From Siphonodentalium dalli (lineage: Eukaryota > Mollusca > Scaphopoda > Gadilida > Siphonodentaliidae), in contig CP136065.1 of assembly GCA_032622095.1 (NCBI GenBank), positions 63,347,094-63,411,093 of the forward strand: 64,000 nt of DNA, given 5' to 3'. Positions within the stretch are counted from its first letter, which is position 1, and every line of letters begins with the position of its first letter. This document shows, one piece after another, positions 11,725-22,729 of this stretch. A program made the position numbers and the translations under genes. The notes beneath the pieces are model-generated. The model was not told where the DNA came from, made no database searches, and saw nothing but the letters and a program-made list of their open reading frames with translations.

Positions 11725-11790
11725 TAACGGAGATATTTGAAGAAGTGTTTTTGACGAAATAACGGAAATATTTGAAGAAGTGTTTTAAAG
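11725..11790. repeat. Short tandem duplication, about 39 bp x 2
   Basis: ATAACGGAGATATTTGAAGAAGTG is followed by the same phrase with one change (ATAACGGAAATATTTG). The reverse complement of its core (CACTTCTTCAAATAT) recurs near 31925. Confidence 0.7.
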
Positions 11791-11866
11791 AGCGTACCCC
11801 AAACCTCCCCTATATCGATACCAGGGACAGCTAGGTATATTTTGGATCGCAAACCCCCATGTGGCT

Positions 11867-12234
11867 TTAACCCTTTACCCAACAGAAGGGCCCTGTGCCA
11901 ATGCATTCTCTTATATATGCGAGAGAATGCATTGGCTTAACACATTAAAAATGATAAAATTGTTAAAGAATGTAAGAAAAAATGTAAAAAAAAAAAAATT
12001 TTAGGCCAATGCATTCTCTTATATATGCGAGTCGACCTATGGTCGACTCGCATATATAAGAGAATGCATTGGCACATTGGCACAGGGCATAACTGTAACT
12101 ATCACAATGTGGTCAAGGAGCCGGTTCCAATGATATCCATATTTGTATGGTTCTATTGAGACAGACCGAAGATATTTTAGGCTGTTGAAGCTTTATTTGG
12201 CCGGTTTTGGCCGGTTTGTTGGGTAAAGGGTTAA
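11867..12234 (+). mobile_element. Family A double-hairpin MITE, copy A1 (piggyBac-like)
   Basis: TTAA flanks CCCTTTACCCAACA on the left and its reverse complement, TGTTGGGTAAAGGG, on the right. Between them is a first CCAATGCATTCTC hairpin that has lost its tip (GCGAG joins directly to AGAATGC), an A-rich spacer with GTTAAAGAATGTAAGAAAAA, a complete second hairpin, and a right arm of about 150 bp with TTATTTGGCCGGTTTTGG. TTAA duplication with CCC-starting ends is the hallmark of piggyBac. No transposase, so it is non-autonomous. Confidence 0.9.
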
Positions 12235-12419
12235 CGTCAATGAACTGTGATATAAAACGGAAGAGTTATAATCGAATAACTAAAGCACACAATACCCAGT
12301 AATTAATGGAAACGAAGCTGTTTTCTCATCAATGTCCAGCTAATATGACAAAGACGATTATCCATGTCAAGTACACGACGGTTCGGCTTAAGGAATTGCC
12401 TTTATAGTGAAGTTCACAC

Positions 12420-12625
12420 ATTTGGCATGTTCTTCACAAATCGACCACGAAAACCCCCTATGAGAAAATTATTGCCTTCATGGCCAAACGAATCAATCTT
12501 GTCTGTGTTTCCCAAATCATGATTGGTTTTGCATGGGAACAGCATTAGAGCCCATTAACGGTTTAATGTAACCTTCGAATCGTTATCGATATGCTGCCCT
12601 CATGTTCGGAATCTGCACCATCGTT
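12420..12625. repeat. Diverged duplicate of 14110-14790
   Basis: CCCAAATCATGATTG, then TTTAATGTAACCTTCGAAT and CATGTTCGGAATCTGCACCATC, match ACCAAATCACGATTG at about 14190 and TTTAACGTAACATTCGAAC and TGTCAGAAATTTGCATCATTC at 14720-14780. The second copy carries about 450 extra bp in the middle. No coding meaning could be assigned. Confidence 0.5.
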
Positions 12626-12694
12626 GAGTGCATATGTACTAAGAGAACAGTACCAATGAGAACAAGCGCTATAGTGAGGCGCGCCTTTGTTGAG

Positions 12695-13085
12695 ACATTG
12701 AGCGACCTTTCAGAAAAAGTCACAATTATACCGCAACACAGAACGTTCGTCGCGCTCAATATTGCACTCAATATCACAATAGCAGCAAAATTACGTACAC
12801 ATTAAATATTGTGATATTTATTCTTGCCAAATATTGCGCTAAAATATATAATGTTCCCAATGTTTTGTTATTGTAAAAACAAAGTGCCATGACCTATCGA
12901 GCAATTCTTAGGACAGGACGAGTATAGTATATAATAAGGAGAAACAATGTATGGAACGTCTTTCGAGATGTCACAATATATGAAAGGTGAAATATCGCAA
13001 TATTAAGCGTGAGATATCGCAATACTAAGCTTACAATCGCGATATTGTGCGCAAAAGAAGTGCGCTTAACATAGCACTTACTCTG
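12695..13085 (+). repeat. Dispersed repeat H, copy 1
   Basis: The core GAGCAATTCTTAGGACAGG and GAACGTCTTTCGA, flanked by many alternating ATATTGCG, GCGCTCAATATT and TATCGCAATATT words, is shared with 23650-24000 and 27775-28045, and a 3' piece with 39190-39295. All copies are in the same orientation. No TIR or frame is evident. Confidence 0.7.
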
Positions 13086-13286
13086 ATTGCATGGTACTTT
13101 GGGTGGCACATGTGTAGGTGTGTGCGCATTATGTCTTCCAGATATGGCGAACCTTGTTCGAATCCAGACAACGTAATCTAGCTTTTTATTGATCACAGTG
13201 AAGGGAAATTAATTCCTGGCATTAATTTTAGGCATGTGAGTCAGTTTTTTTTCCGAGGACGGTGGTCTCTATGATTGTGCATTCAG

Positions 13287-13400
13287 CATGTTCTCCCGAA
13301 AATCGGCGCGTTATGTGCTTATAATAGTATTGTTTAGGCTCATAATCGGCGTAGAATCGCCCATAATATTGTATAATGTGGGTCTGATCGCGGGAGACTG
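13287..13400 (+). repeat. Mosaic repeat E, fragment
   Basis: TGTTCTCCCGAAAATCGGC followed by TTATGTGCTTATAATAGTA and AGAATCGCCCATAAT corresponds to the first third of the E copies at 29542 and 51230. Confidence 0.65.
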
Positions 13401-13575
13401 GTACATTTGTATGTAACTATATTGTTTATTGTGTTGTCTTTTTAAATTTAAGTTAATTGATGTCGGATGGTGTTTGTTCCATTGGCACTTCTTGAATGCT
13501 AATGAATATCCGACACTCCATGTGGGGCCAAATTAGTAAATGCCGTTGACTCTTGCACATTAAATAAGTCACTTG

Positions 13576-13964
13576 TTAACCCTTTACCCAACAAACCGGC
13601 CAAATCCGGCCAAATAAAGCTTCAACAGCCTAAAATATCTTCGGTCTGTCTCAATAGAACCATACAAATATGGATATCATTGGAACCGGCTCCTTGACCA
13701 CATTGTGATGGTTACAGTTATGCCCTGTGCCAATGCATTCTCTTATATATGCGAGTCGACCATAGGTCGCCTCGCATATATAAGAGAATGCATTGGCCTA
13801 AAAAAATCTTTTTTTACCATTTTTTCTTACATTCTTTAACAATTTTATAATTTTTAATGTGTTAAGCCAATGCATTCTCTTATATATGCGAGGCGACCTA
13901 TGGTCGACTCGCATATATACGAGAATGCATTGGCACAGGGCCCTTCTGTTGGGTAAAGGGTTAA
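13576..13964 (-). mobile_element. Family A double-hairpin MITE, copy A2 (reverse orientation)
   Basis: TTAA at both ends. CCCTTTACCCAACAAACCGG on the left and GGCCCTTCTGTTGGGTAAAGGG on the right show the element is reversed relative to A3. Both hairpins are complete, apart from a TATAC for TATAA change in the last arm. The spacer is TTTTTACCATTTTTTCTTACA followed by TTCTTTAACAATTTTATAA. Confidence 0.93.
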
Positions 13965-14109
13965 TGGTTATCAACACTACCCATGGCGTTCCCGCTGGCG
14001 ATTAGCTAGCTTTAAAATAAATAGCGTCAGTCGTCTTTTGGTTTTAATTATATCCGTGGTGAACCAACTTCGGGGCAGTCATCATTCTATTGCCGGAATT
14101 ATATTTATT

Positions 14110-14790
14110 CGGCAAAGTCTTGTCCCCCGGAGGAAAAACTTTTTGTTCCCTTGATGTGCAATTCAATTCGTCTTGTCCCTATTTCTCACCAAATCACGAT
14201 TGCATTAAAGGCACGTGAGGCCTTAGTTGTCGAAAATATTCATATTTGTTCCAATCACCGTAAACAGAAAAACATTAAAAACGCATACAGTTTCGTTCAT
14301 ATATACCATGACCATCGCGTAAACAGCATGTTATCATAAAGATTTACTATATTTTACCTAAGCAAGAGCCTGAGTGTGTTACAGAAGACAGCACAATGCT
14401 GCTGGCTAATCACACACAAATGCATAAACGCTCTTTATTCGTTCCATATCAGGAATTCACCAACAAAGAACGCTCTTTATGTTTACCATCATAATATAAA
14501 CAAATACCAGAAAAGTAACTTGTTATGCTTTTGTTTACATAACAATGGTCAAATATATGACAATAACATACTGTTTATGCGATATTTCTTATTTGTATAC
14601 GGACAAAGTCTGTATACTTTTTGTTGTTCTTTCTGTTTGTGGCGGTTTTTGATGGGTGGAAATATTTTCACAGGATACCCACCGCCATGGCCAACCGTAC
14701 CTTTAAGGACAAATAACGATTTAACGTAACATTCGAACTGTTTTCGACATTCTGTCCCCGTGTCAGAAATTTGCATCATTCATGAGACAA
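14110..14790. repeat. Diverged duplicate of 12420-12625 with an extra middle
   Basis: The ends match 12420-12625 (see there). The middle (about 14215-14680) holds GAACGCTCTTTATG, CATAAACGCTCTTTATTCG and CCATATCAGGAATTC, words that also occur near 57440-57490. Frames on both strands here are short and unsupported. Confidence 0.45.
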
Positions 14791-14989
14791 CCACCGGGGA
14801 AACCAATACAGTTTCCTTGCAATTTAAGGAAGGGCAACAGATAGAATAATCGGCCGGCCAAATTTGTTGTCATGGGAGAGGACCTTGAAATGGAAATTAT
14901 CTCTGATTTTCATATATAGTGAAATGTTCATTGACGCAATAATGTCAATCATCGGATTATCCCCGTAACCAGTCACAGGTCGTTCATCT

Positions 14990-15490
14990 GTCACCTCACG
15001 CGGTATTTTCACTCTAGCACGCAGAGATCATTTTCCACCAGTAGAAGACCTGGGAACTTTTTGAAGGTTTGACAGAGAGCCTTATAACGTCTAAATATTA
15101 AGACGGGGAATACATCTCTTAGTTATTATATGTTCCTTAATAATGTACTTCACTGTAGGACCCAACTCGAAATTTCATGCTGTTCTGTGACTTTTGTGAG
15201 CCGATGTCGCAAGAAACATTGAATTAATCACCCAGATAAAATTCCACAATTTAAGCGACGCAAAGGCAAATCGCTCACAAAGTTACTCAGATCGTGATAT
15301 TTCTAGTTGGGACCTTATATTATTAACCTATATAGTAAAGTACTTTATTAAGGGACAGATAATAACTAAGAAATATCTTTCCCTCATTTGTTCGATTTCA
15401 TAATGTTCCCTGTCAACAAGTGTTTTACTGGTGGAATATGATCTATACGGGCATTAACCAGAGTAAAGATTCGTGGCATGATCTATTGCC
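14990..15490. mobile_element. Long foldback element I, copy 1
   Basis: The left arm from about 14995 (GAGATCATTTTCCACCAGTA, GGGAA, then CTTAGTTATTATATGTTCC and GAGCCGATGTCGCAAGAAAC) pairs with the right arm (GCGATTTGCC-type words, CAACTAGAAATATCACG, GGGACAGATAATAACTAAG, TACTGGTGGAATATGATC). Arms are about 220-240 bp at roughly 80 percent identity by eye. A second copy lies at 22730-23200. No TSD was identified with confidence. Confidence 0.75.
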
Positions 15491-16454
15491 ACCCATATCC
15501 ACCAGAATCCGTCATGGGGGGGGGGGGCACCCCACGGTACTCATAGTACCGAATTTGGGGACTATTACCCATCGCAGTGGGGCGGTAGAAAACTGATTCC
15601 ACTGTCCACATGGGGTTTGTCTGATAACTATAATCTAAGCGTATTGTGCGTCAGCATGAAGTTACATAAACATGAACGTTTATACGGGCATGCGTATGTA
15701 CATGTAACTACGCTATGAATACAATTTAGTACAACACGTCGCACAGCCACAGTAAGAGATATACACATGTACCATACTTAATTATAATGTCAGGTATATG
15801 ATGTGACATTGTAACACACTTGCGCATTAATCAGAACCATTACACGTTCATGGCGGAATGGACTATGGACTATCAAAGGAAATTAGACATTCATAGTACA
15901 TCGATAAAGAGAGGATTTGTTACATGTTTAGGAAGGGATTTATTATATGGTGGAAATTGAAAACCGCCCGCTTGAGGGTGCCCCGCTCGAACTGGCACCG
16001 TGAATTAGTCAAATTGCATCGATGATCCAAGAAAACAAAACAGTGTATACATTAGGACTATGATATTGAAATGTTTTATTGATATATACTAATATTTTAT
16101 GTATGTTATTATATTGGATGTGTCAAACAACAAACGCGGCTGTGAGCCAATTTAACAAATGGCCGATAGATCACAAGGGACCAATAATAGAGCTAACACA
16201 AAAACTCGTCGTAAAATGCCCTCATCCAATCACTATCGTGGCAAAAATGATGTATAATACACCGTAATTATTACTTATAAAGCAATCCGTCACATCGCGC
16301 AAGGTCAGTTGCTATAATTTACTGCAATTTTCTACGATATATATTACTTGCACTGTGATGACACCAATTATATGTTCCTGGCTTATATGTACTGTATCAT
16401 CGGGTCATATGTGTAGGCAAGCTATTCTAGTATCGTTACCAATCGAAAAGGAGG
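15491..16454. other. No gene supported
   Basis: Contains a G run near 15518-15529 and CCCATCGCAGTGGGGCG near 15568, which resembles CCCCTCGCAGTGGGGCG near 9511. Otherwise unassigned AT-rich sequence. Confidence 0.4.
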
Positions 16455-16595
16455 ATGGCTGACCTTGATTGCACAACAGAGCAATCCTTTGTTGAAAAGA
16501 GTCTCAGCGATGGTGAGTGCTTCAACTTCCCAAGTCTGTATGTCGGGTCTAAACACACAGCTGTCGTATTTCTACAAGGCAACGAAAAACAATGA
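16455..16595 (+). other. 46-codon reading frame with strong start context; decayed gene or exon candidate
   Basis: An ATG in excellent context (AGGATGG) opens a 46-codon frame beginning MADLDCTTEQSFVEKSLSDG. A donor-like GGTGAGT follows codon 18, so this could be an exon of about 55 coding bases. Alternatively, later frames (to about 16645 and from 16727) may be parts of one frameshifted protein. I recognise no family. Composition is less AT-rich than its neighbours, which is the only other support. Confidence 0.2.
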
Positions 16596-17689
16596 AAGTG
16601 TCAATGATGTGGCTCAACTATTTGAGAAAGGATGTCGAACTTTATAGCCAATGGACCGATAAGGAATTCCGACACTTTAAATGTTTAAGCAATACCAGAG
16701 GTCAACTCGAAGAGACCATATGAAGATTGGGATCAATTGGATACAAAATGTTGGATGTTGTGCCAAATGATGTAGTCATACAAATAGTAAAATGCAAGTT
16801 GGCTGCTGACAACAATGTCTTTCGACGACATTCAGAAGAATTTGATAGCTCGCATCTAGATGTCACTCTGAAGACTCGTATGCAGCTTGGTGGCGATTGG
16901 ATGAGGGGTGAGGTCTGTAGGATCTACCAAAGGATTTAGCTATTTTGGAAATTTTCCAATCACATAAGTGGGATATCGGGTTGGAAATTTAAAAATTTGA
17001 AAAGCTTGAGGTCATGCAGTCCAGTTGCTCAGATTTTTCAACGTCTCTGCCTGCAGACGGATAATGTGATGGATAGGTGCATGGTTTTAATATATCCCGC
17101 TAAATTCGTGCCCATGTTAAGTCGACCAACGTAACGGATTTATCAGAAAAAATACAAAGCAAGGAATGGTTGTCCATGCAGTGAGTTTCCTCTTCGCACG
17201 ATCAGGCATGCAGCATATGTACAGCGCGAATGATAAACTTATCAACCGGCCAATTGTGGATAATTATCCCAAACGATGACTGCGTGATACAACAAAACAA
17301 ATTGACCTGTCTGTGTCTGTATTTTTAAATGATTTTTTGTGTACACACCGAAGAATGTGATATTCTATCCGTCGCACGGTTATGAAATTACGGCTACGAT
17401 TAGAAGATGCGCATAACTTGATTGCGTAGTACCCTAACTGTCGCCCTAAACGTACCCGTCGCTCTATCTGTGACATGCGAAACCTCTCTAATGTAATTTA
17501 CCTTAAAATCTACACACCGACAGTTACAAACGGAATCACTATATCCACTCTTGGTGCGAACGTGTTCGCTCATTTATATTAATCATTGCAAGCATATAAT
17601 GGCTGTCTTGACATGGTGAGATATATTCCGAGGGTCGGTGAAGTACAAGATATAGCTAATATGAATTGCCGATTGTCTGGATATATCTG
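16596..17689. other. No gene supported; L-type repeat fragment
   Basis: 16835-16940 carries GATAGCTCGCATCTAGATGTC, then GGTGGCGATTGGATGAGG and CTGTAGGATCTACCAA, a relative of 2085-2180 and 1120-1200. The rest is unassigned. Confidence 0.4.
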
Positions 17690-18028
17690 TTAACCCTGTC
17701 ATGACGGTATTTTTTCTTACATTTTTATATATCTTGATAATTATTTTTTTCTTACATTCTATAACAATTTTATAATTTTTTCTTATTCTTTAACATTTTT
17801 ATCACCCTTTCTTACATTCTTAACAATATGTTGTATCATTTAGTTTCATTATTTCTTTCATTCTTTCATTCTTTAACTATTATAACAAATGATAAAAAAA
17901 AATTGTTAGGCCAATATGCATTCTTTTATATATGGGATGCGACCTATGGTCGACTCACATATATAAGATAATGCATTGGCACAGGGTTTTCGCAACAGTT
18001 CAGGAAGCTCCCGTCATGAAAGGGTTAA
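17690..18028 (+). mobile_element. Family B MITE, copy B1, with expanded spacer
   Basis: TTAACCCTGTCATGACGG on the left and CCGTCATGAAAGGGTTAA on the right. Only one hairpin of the CCAATGCATTCTC type remains (about 17905-17982). The left half is a T-rich block in which the family A spacer word TTTCTTACATTCTTTAACA, in its TTTCTTACATT form, is repeated about four to five times. The hairpin spacer was apparently amplified in tandem at the cost of the first hairpin. Confidence 0.85.
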
Positions 18029-18977
18029 ATCTCGTTGTTCTTATATAGAATCGAGAGTATATAAGTCAAATACGGCATAAATATCAGTAGCTTTTGTCAA
18101 TACAATGCGTCAACATCATCAGACCATGTTAGAACCAATATATATAGGTTAAACCAATATATCTGTATCTATATTTGCGAATGTCTGTCTGTCTCTCTTT
18201 GTTATATACAAATTCACGGGTGACCATCTAGATGGTCAAACTCCATGCAGGGTTTACCTCCCTTGATGACTCGGTAAGACCGCTGCGACCGGCGACATTT
18301 CACCCACATTTGGTTGACTCCCGCGATATTAAAATATATACTTAGCGAACAGAGCAACGTGCTGCCCTTGTTAAGCTTAGCACACAAAATATCGAACAAA
18401 ATGTTTATAAATTTTGGACATTATGTTTGAAAAGTCCCACTTTATTTCTAAACGGTGTGATTCGGTTTTCCGAATATTTTATCAACACAAAAGTCTAAAC
18501 GCACGTGTACGACATTGTCACAACTCGAACGGCAAGTCAAACACAAGAGTTCTAATTTGCTGCAATTTTGACGAGTCAACAAAACTACCGCTCTGATTTT
18601 CCATTCTGTCATGTTTTAGTGTGGGAATTGTTCTCAAACCACATAGAAAATTTGACTTTGGGCGATCTGGTTCGCCATTTTTGCTGGAAAATCACTTGCT
18701 AAATATAGAAACACGGACTAGTACCCAGCCGGTTACAGAATCAGAAAGGAAGCATGACTGGTGCGCTCTGGTAGAGATTGCTAGATGGTACCAAATGAGT
18801 CTGACAGGGGTAATTTTTACGAGGATGATAATGGTGCTGATAAGAATTTTTCTAAAGTAACGATGTTGTTGTCGTGGGCAGAAAGGGGAGGAGCAGCAAA
18901 CTATTTTGTCGCCGATTTCCACCAAACGTTTACATAATAATCTCCATGATATGAGGAATCTAATGGTTTGGTTTTAA
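18029..18977. other. No gene supported
   Basis: GTCTGTCTGTCTCTC near 18185 is a short microsatellite. Small frames at 18414-18860 have no recognisable domain and no endonuclease signature, so they do not extend the LINE that follows. Confidence 0.4.
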
Positions 18978-21092
18978 GACGACAAAAGTGGCGCCGAGCT
19001 CGAAAAACGAATCACTCAGGATCTTCTGTCTCAGTGTGATCCCGCAGAAGCTTTTAGTGCCATCCTTCGGAATGTTCTCGATGACTTCGCTCCAGCTGTT
19101 ACGAGGGAGGTCCACCGTCGTCCTTCAGCCCCTTGGATGAATGCTGCTATAAAAGACGCCAAGCGAACACGACGCCAGCTTGAACGCCAGTGGCGTAAGA
19201 GCGGTCTTCAGTGCCACAGACTTCTTTATTCTCGGCAACACAAGGTCGTTCGCGCAGTTATCAAATCAGCCAGGACAGACTATTACAGTGATAAAATCAT
19301 TTCAGCTAGTTCATCTAGAACACTATTCAATGTAGTGAATGAGTTGTCCGGAAAATCCAACGCTCTCGTGCTGCCAGAAAACGTCCCGATTGCGGACTTG
19401 CCTAATATATTCAGTACATTTTTCGTAGATAAGATCTCACGAATTCGGGAAAATCTCGACCAATACAACATTCCCACGGAGTATTCAACCTTCTCAGGCA
19501 AAAAAATTATATCATTCAAGCCGGTGTCCCTGGAATGCATAAGGAAGACCATACTATCATCGCCGCCTAAATCATGCGCTCTCGATCCGCTGCCGACTAA
19601 CCTACTCCTTCAATTCTTGGACACTCTCATCGAACCTATCACAAAGCTCATGAACTTGTGCCTAAAACATGGAAACATGCCTGACTCTTTCAAAAAAGCG
19701 GTAATCACACCTCTCATCAAAAAGAAAGGACTTAACCGGAACGACTTGAAAAATTATCGGCCGGTGTCTGGACTACCATTCTTGTCCAAGGTACTTGAAA
19801 AACTTGTACTCCAGCAACTAAAGGAACATCTCACGGAAAACAACCTCATGGAAAAATTCCAATCGGCATATCGCCAGTTACACAGCACGGAAACAGCGTT
19901 AGTGAGAATATCATCCGACCTCATGAACGCCAAAGACAACCGCTTAGTTTCCGTTGTAACGCTTTTGGACCTATCCACAGCATTTGATACTTTATATCAT
20001 TCTGTCATGCTTAAGCGTTTGGAAGACTCCTTCGGAATCAGCGGAAAAGCACTGTGCTGGTTTCAGTCTTATCTTACTGGACGTGTTCAGATGGTCCGTA
20101 TCCAAGACGTATTTTCTGACAGAAAGTCTCTCCAGTTTGGAGTTCCTCAAGGCTCCGTATTAGGACCTGTTCTCTACACATTGTACACTCTACCCCTGGG
20201 AAACTTGATTAGGAAACATGGACTCAACGTGCATATGTACGCAGATGACACGCAAATTTACGGTTCTGGCCTGTCTTCTTTAATAAGAAAAGTGGAACTG
20301 TGTGTGTCTGATGTCTGATGTCTGGATGCTGCTGTCCAACAAGTTGAAACTAAATGATGATAAAACTGAAGTAATTGTCTGTCCTCTAGCCGGTAAGCAC
20401 GAACCATTCGAAATCGGAAGATTGAACATCGGTGGATGTGAAATAGAGCCCGTACCGTGTGCTAAAAATCTCGGTATCAACATCGCTAATTCATTATCCA
20501 TGGACGCTCAAGTACAACACATTTCCCGTTCCATATTAATCGAACTCATGCGCCTTAGTCGTCTTCGCCCGTACTTAACAATGCCTGCGGCGAAAAAGGT
20601 TGCTTCATGCAATATATTGTCAAGATTGGACTACTGCAATGCACTTTTCGTGGGAAGTTCCCAAGAACAAATAACTCGTTTGCAACGTCTTCAAAACTCA
20701 GCCGCGGGGATTGTAGTGCGTGCTCCGAAATCCACACATGTTTCTCCAATTTTGAAAAACCTACATTGGCTCCCGGTGCGCGCGAGAATTGAATTTAAGT
20801 TAGCAACATTCTGCTACCGTTACTTTCAATCCTCTTCGCCAGCATACATCTCGGACCTTCTTACTTTGTATAAACCGGGCGTGATAATTTACGATCCAAG
20901 CAAAAACAACTTCTGGCTGTTCCCAGGTGTAACTATAAGACAATTGAACGTCGCGTGTTCACACACGCTGCGCCAAGTGTTTGGAACTCAATCCCTCTCG
21001 ATGTTCGAAATTCGCAATCTCTAGAAATATTCAAACAACGAATGAAAACTCACCTCTTTAGAATTTACCCACACACAACCAGCCGCAGATGA
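18978..21092 (+). pseudogene. Reverse transcriptase ORF2 of CR1/L2-like LINE, two frameshifts
   Basis: Target-primed reverse transcription enzyme. Counting from the Met at 19137, NYRPVS is near residue 206, DLSTAFD (motif A, catalytic Asp) near 277, GVPQGSVLGPVLY (motif B) near 334, and YADD (motif C) near 367, all intact. LKLNDDKTE, HWLPVRARIEFKLA and, at the end, HAAPSVWNSIPL and FKQRMKTHLF are typical CR1-group words. Two lesions break the frame. Near 20310 the 7-mer TGTCTGA is tandemly duplicated, shifting the frame for about 570 bases. Near 20880, within AAACCGGGCGTGAT, a single-base change returns it to the first frame. There is no RNase H domain. The sequence is otherwise well preserved, suggesting a fairly recent insertion. 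The upstream frame (18978-19136) is also coding in style. Confidence 0.9.
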
Positions 21093-21239
21093 CATTGTAT
21101 TATTATCCAACTGTGTGTGATTGCTATCATCCAGTGTTTGTATATAACTTGTATATAGAGTCCCAAGCGCTTCGAGCTACACCAGGGATGAGGCGCTATA
21201 CACATACTATATATTATTATCATTAGTATTATTATTATA
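18978..21239 (+). mobile_element. 5'-truncated CR1/L2-like non-LTR retrotransposon
   Basis: The open frame begins just after a TAA at 18975-18977 and encodes an RT with its C-terminal region. A 3' UTR of about 145 bp follows the stop at 21090-21092 and ends with GGCGCTATACACATAC and an ATTATTATCATTAGTATT-style tail near 21210-21239. No apurinic endonuclease domain precedes it, so the copy is 5'-truncated, as is usual for LINE insertions. It lies in the proposed upstream flank of the ion-channel gene, in the same direction. The clade is judged from motif style; a tree would be needed to choose between CR1, L2, Daphne and Crack. Confidence 0.9.
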
Positions 21240-21715
21240 TCTTCTCAACTATCAGGGCATTCATATAATCAGCTAGCAAAAACAGATACATAGAAGAATG
21301 CATTGGGAGTATATGCATCAATCTATTTAAGAAATGCATATATTCTTGGAAAATGGAGGACCGTCAGAGAATGGCATGTTAGAATGGCTCAAGCATTATA
21401 ACACAGTTGGGTGTGTCGCATTCAAGATATTTTCAGCCAAAACAGTTACAATATGACAAGAGAGATCGAAATTGATATAAGGCCTGTTAAAATAGTGGTA
21501 TCAGCCTGCAGTCAAACATAGTGTATTCTGAGATAAAAGAAAACACAATCAGTAGCACATGACTTTTCATGATCCACCAATACTGGCAACTGACCTATAC
21601 AGTGGATTTATATTGCGAAATAATACTGTAACACCTTTTTCGACTGTGTTAATAAATTTAGGCTGAAATCATCCCATATATGAGCTCGGACGTTTCCAAT
21701 TGCGGGTGCCTGAAT

Positions 21716-21967
21716 TTAGAGGGAGACTGTATACCAAATCCAGCCATGTATGGGACAATATCATAGTATACTCAGCAGAATATATGAAACACATGAATGA
21801 ATTTGATCCGTGGGTGAATTAACAATGTACACAACATGGTAATTATAATGAAAATGAGTTTATGGCTCGATCCGATTCAAATTAATTCATTTATTCCATA
21901 TATTCTATTGAGTATAATATGAGATGGCCCCATAAATGGCAGAATTTAGTGTACAGTCCCCCTTTAA
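21716..21967. mobile_element. TTAA-flanked MITE T2 (Kolobok/T2-like), shortened hairpin
   Basis: Left end TTTAGAGGGAGACTGTATAC and CAAATCCAGCCA; right end GAATTTAGTGTACAGTCCCC ending CTTTAA. The arms of this copy show that the family's ends run out to TTAAAGGGGGACTGTACAC, further than the TACACTAAATCC core. The left TTAA has decayed to TTAG. Confidence 0.7.
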
Positions 21968-22569
21968 ATGGCAGATGAGACTATTTTCATCTGTTGGTGG
22001 TCTAACAATTAAGTATTGTATACGACATAAATTCAATTTGAACATTTAAATATATTAGTAGAGTCTCCACATATATTTCCAGTCTGAGTTGCTGAGCAGC
22101 CGCTATTGTGTAATTTCGTCTTACGCCTCTTGTCTCCATGTGTCTATTATCGTATCACTGTGACATATATGGGACATATATATGACATGTAACTGCTTAA
22201 TGATACTGGTTGGAGTCAACTACTCTTTCAATTGCACACTTAGACCGAACTGTGACTGATTTAAATCCGTAACAGCAAAGGTATTGGATATTGACTGCAC
22301 GAGAAATACTCCAGATAGAAGCATTACCGTCGAGTTGATTAAAACTGCCAGGAGATATCCACTCCTCGTGTCTGTTAACAATCATCTCCGCTATTATTCT
22401 CGGATCGAACTCAACGCGGGGTGTTCGTTTCCATGCATTGGTGTAACATCTGCCGTTGGCCACACTTCTACCCACGTGTTACTTGAATTCAAGTGTTGAA
22501 AACTTATTAGGATTTTAATGTTATTAATTTAAACTAGAATACTTCAGTGTGATTACTGGCACAGGAAGG
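21968..22569. other. Upstream flank of candidate exon 1; no promoter recognised
   Basis: A 72-codon plus-strand frame (22284-22499) follows an acceptor-like TCCGTAACAG and could be a non-homologous exon, but it has no known domain. No TATA box or initiator is clear. The 70 bases before the exon 1 ATG are AT-rich and could serve as 5' UTR. Confidence 0.35.
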
Positions 22570-22664
22570 ATGCGCCTTGTATGTGTCGCTACTTTGATTA
22601 TTCTCGATCTTATTCCATCTGACAGTGGTGCGATTTCTGATACTGGGAGCTTTATGACGAGGAG
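22570..22664 (+). CDS. Candidate first coding exon (signal peptide) of a Cys-loop receptor gene
   Basis: The ATG at 22570 has A at -3. It opens 31 codons plus 2 bases: a signal peptide with hydrophobic core LVCVATLIILDLIP, a likely cleavage region around SDSGA, then a short polar stretch ISDTGSFMTR. It ends at AGGAG/GTAAGA, a near-consensus donor. The exon finishes in phase 2. The exon at 51136 begins with exactly one base needed to complete the codon (AG+A, Arg) and continues KAILDTVL in frame. Cys-loop channel subunits have this layout: secretion signal, short linker, then the first helix of the ligand-binding domain. The link rests on phase, order, strand and content, not on transcript data. 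A different first exon could exist in the 28.5-kb interval. Confidence 0.5.
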
Positions 22665-22729
22665 GTAAGAATTACGTAGATCATGTCATATATTTCTACT
22701 CTATAGCTACGCTTGTAGAGATATATTGC

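Noticed and set aside
13130-13175. B-box-like TTCGAATCC suggesting a tRNA or SINE
   Set aside because: No matching T-stem, no A box at the right distance and no acceptor stem.
16455-16940. Series of short frames that might be one frameshifted protein
   Set aside because: Listed only as a weak candidate: no family recognised, and the last part overlaps an L-type repeat.
22197-22499. Overlapping frames on both strands just upstream of exon 1
   Set aside because: Each is open by chance opposite the other; no domain, signal or conserved motif.
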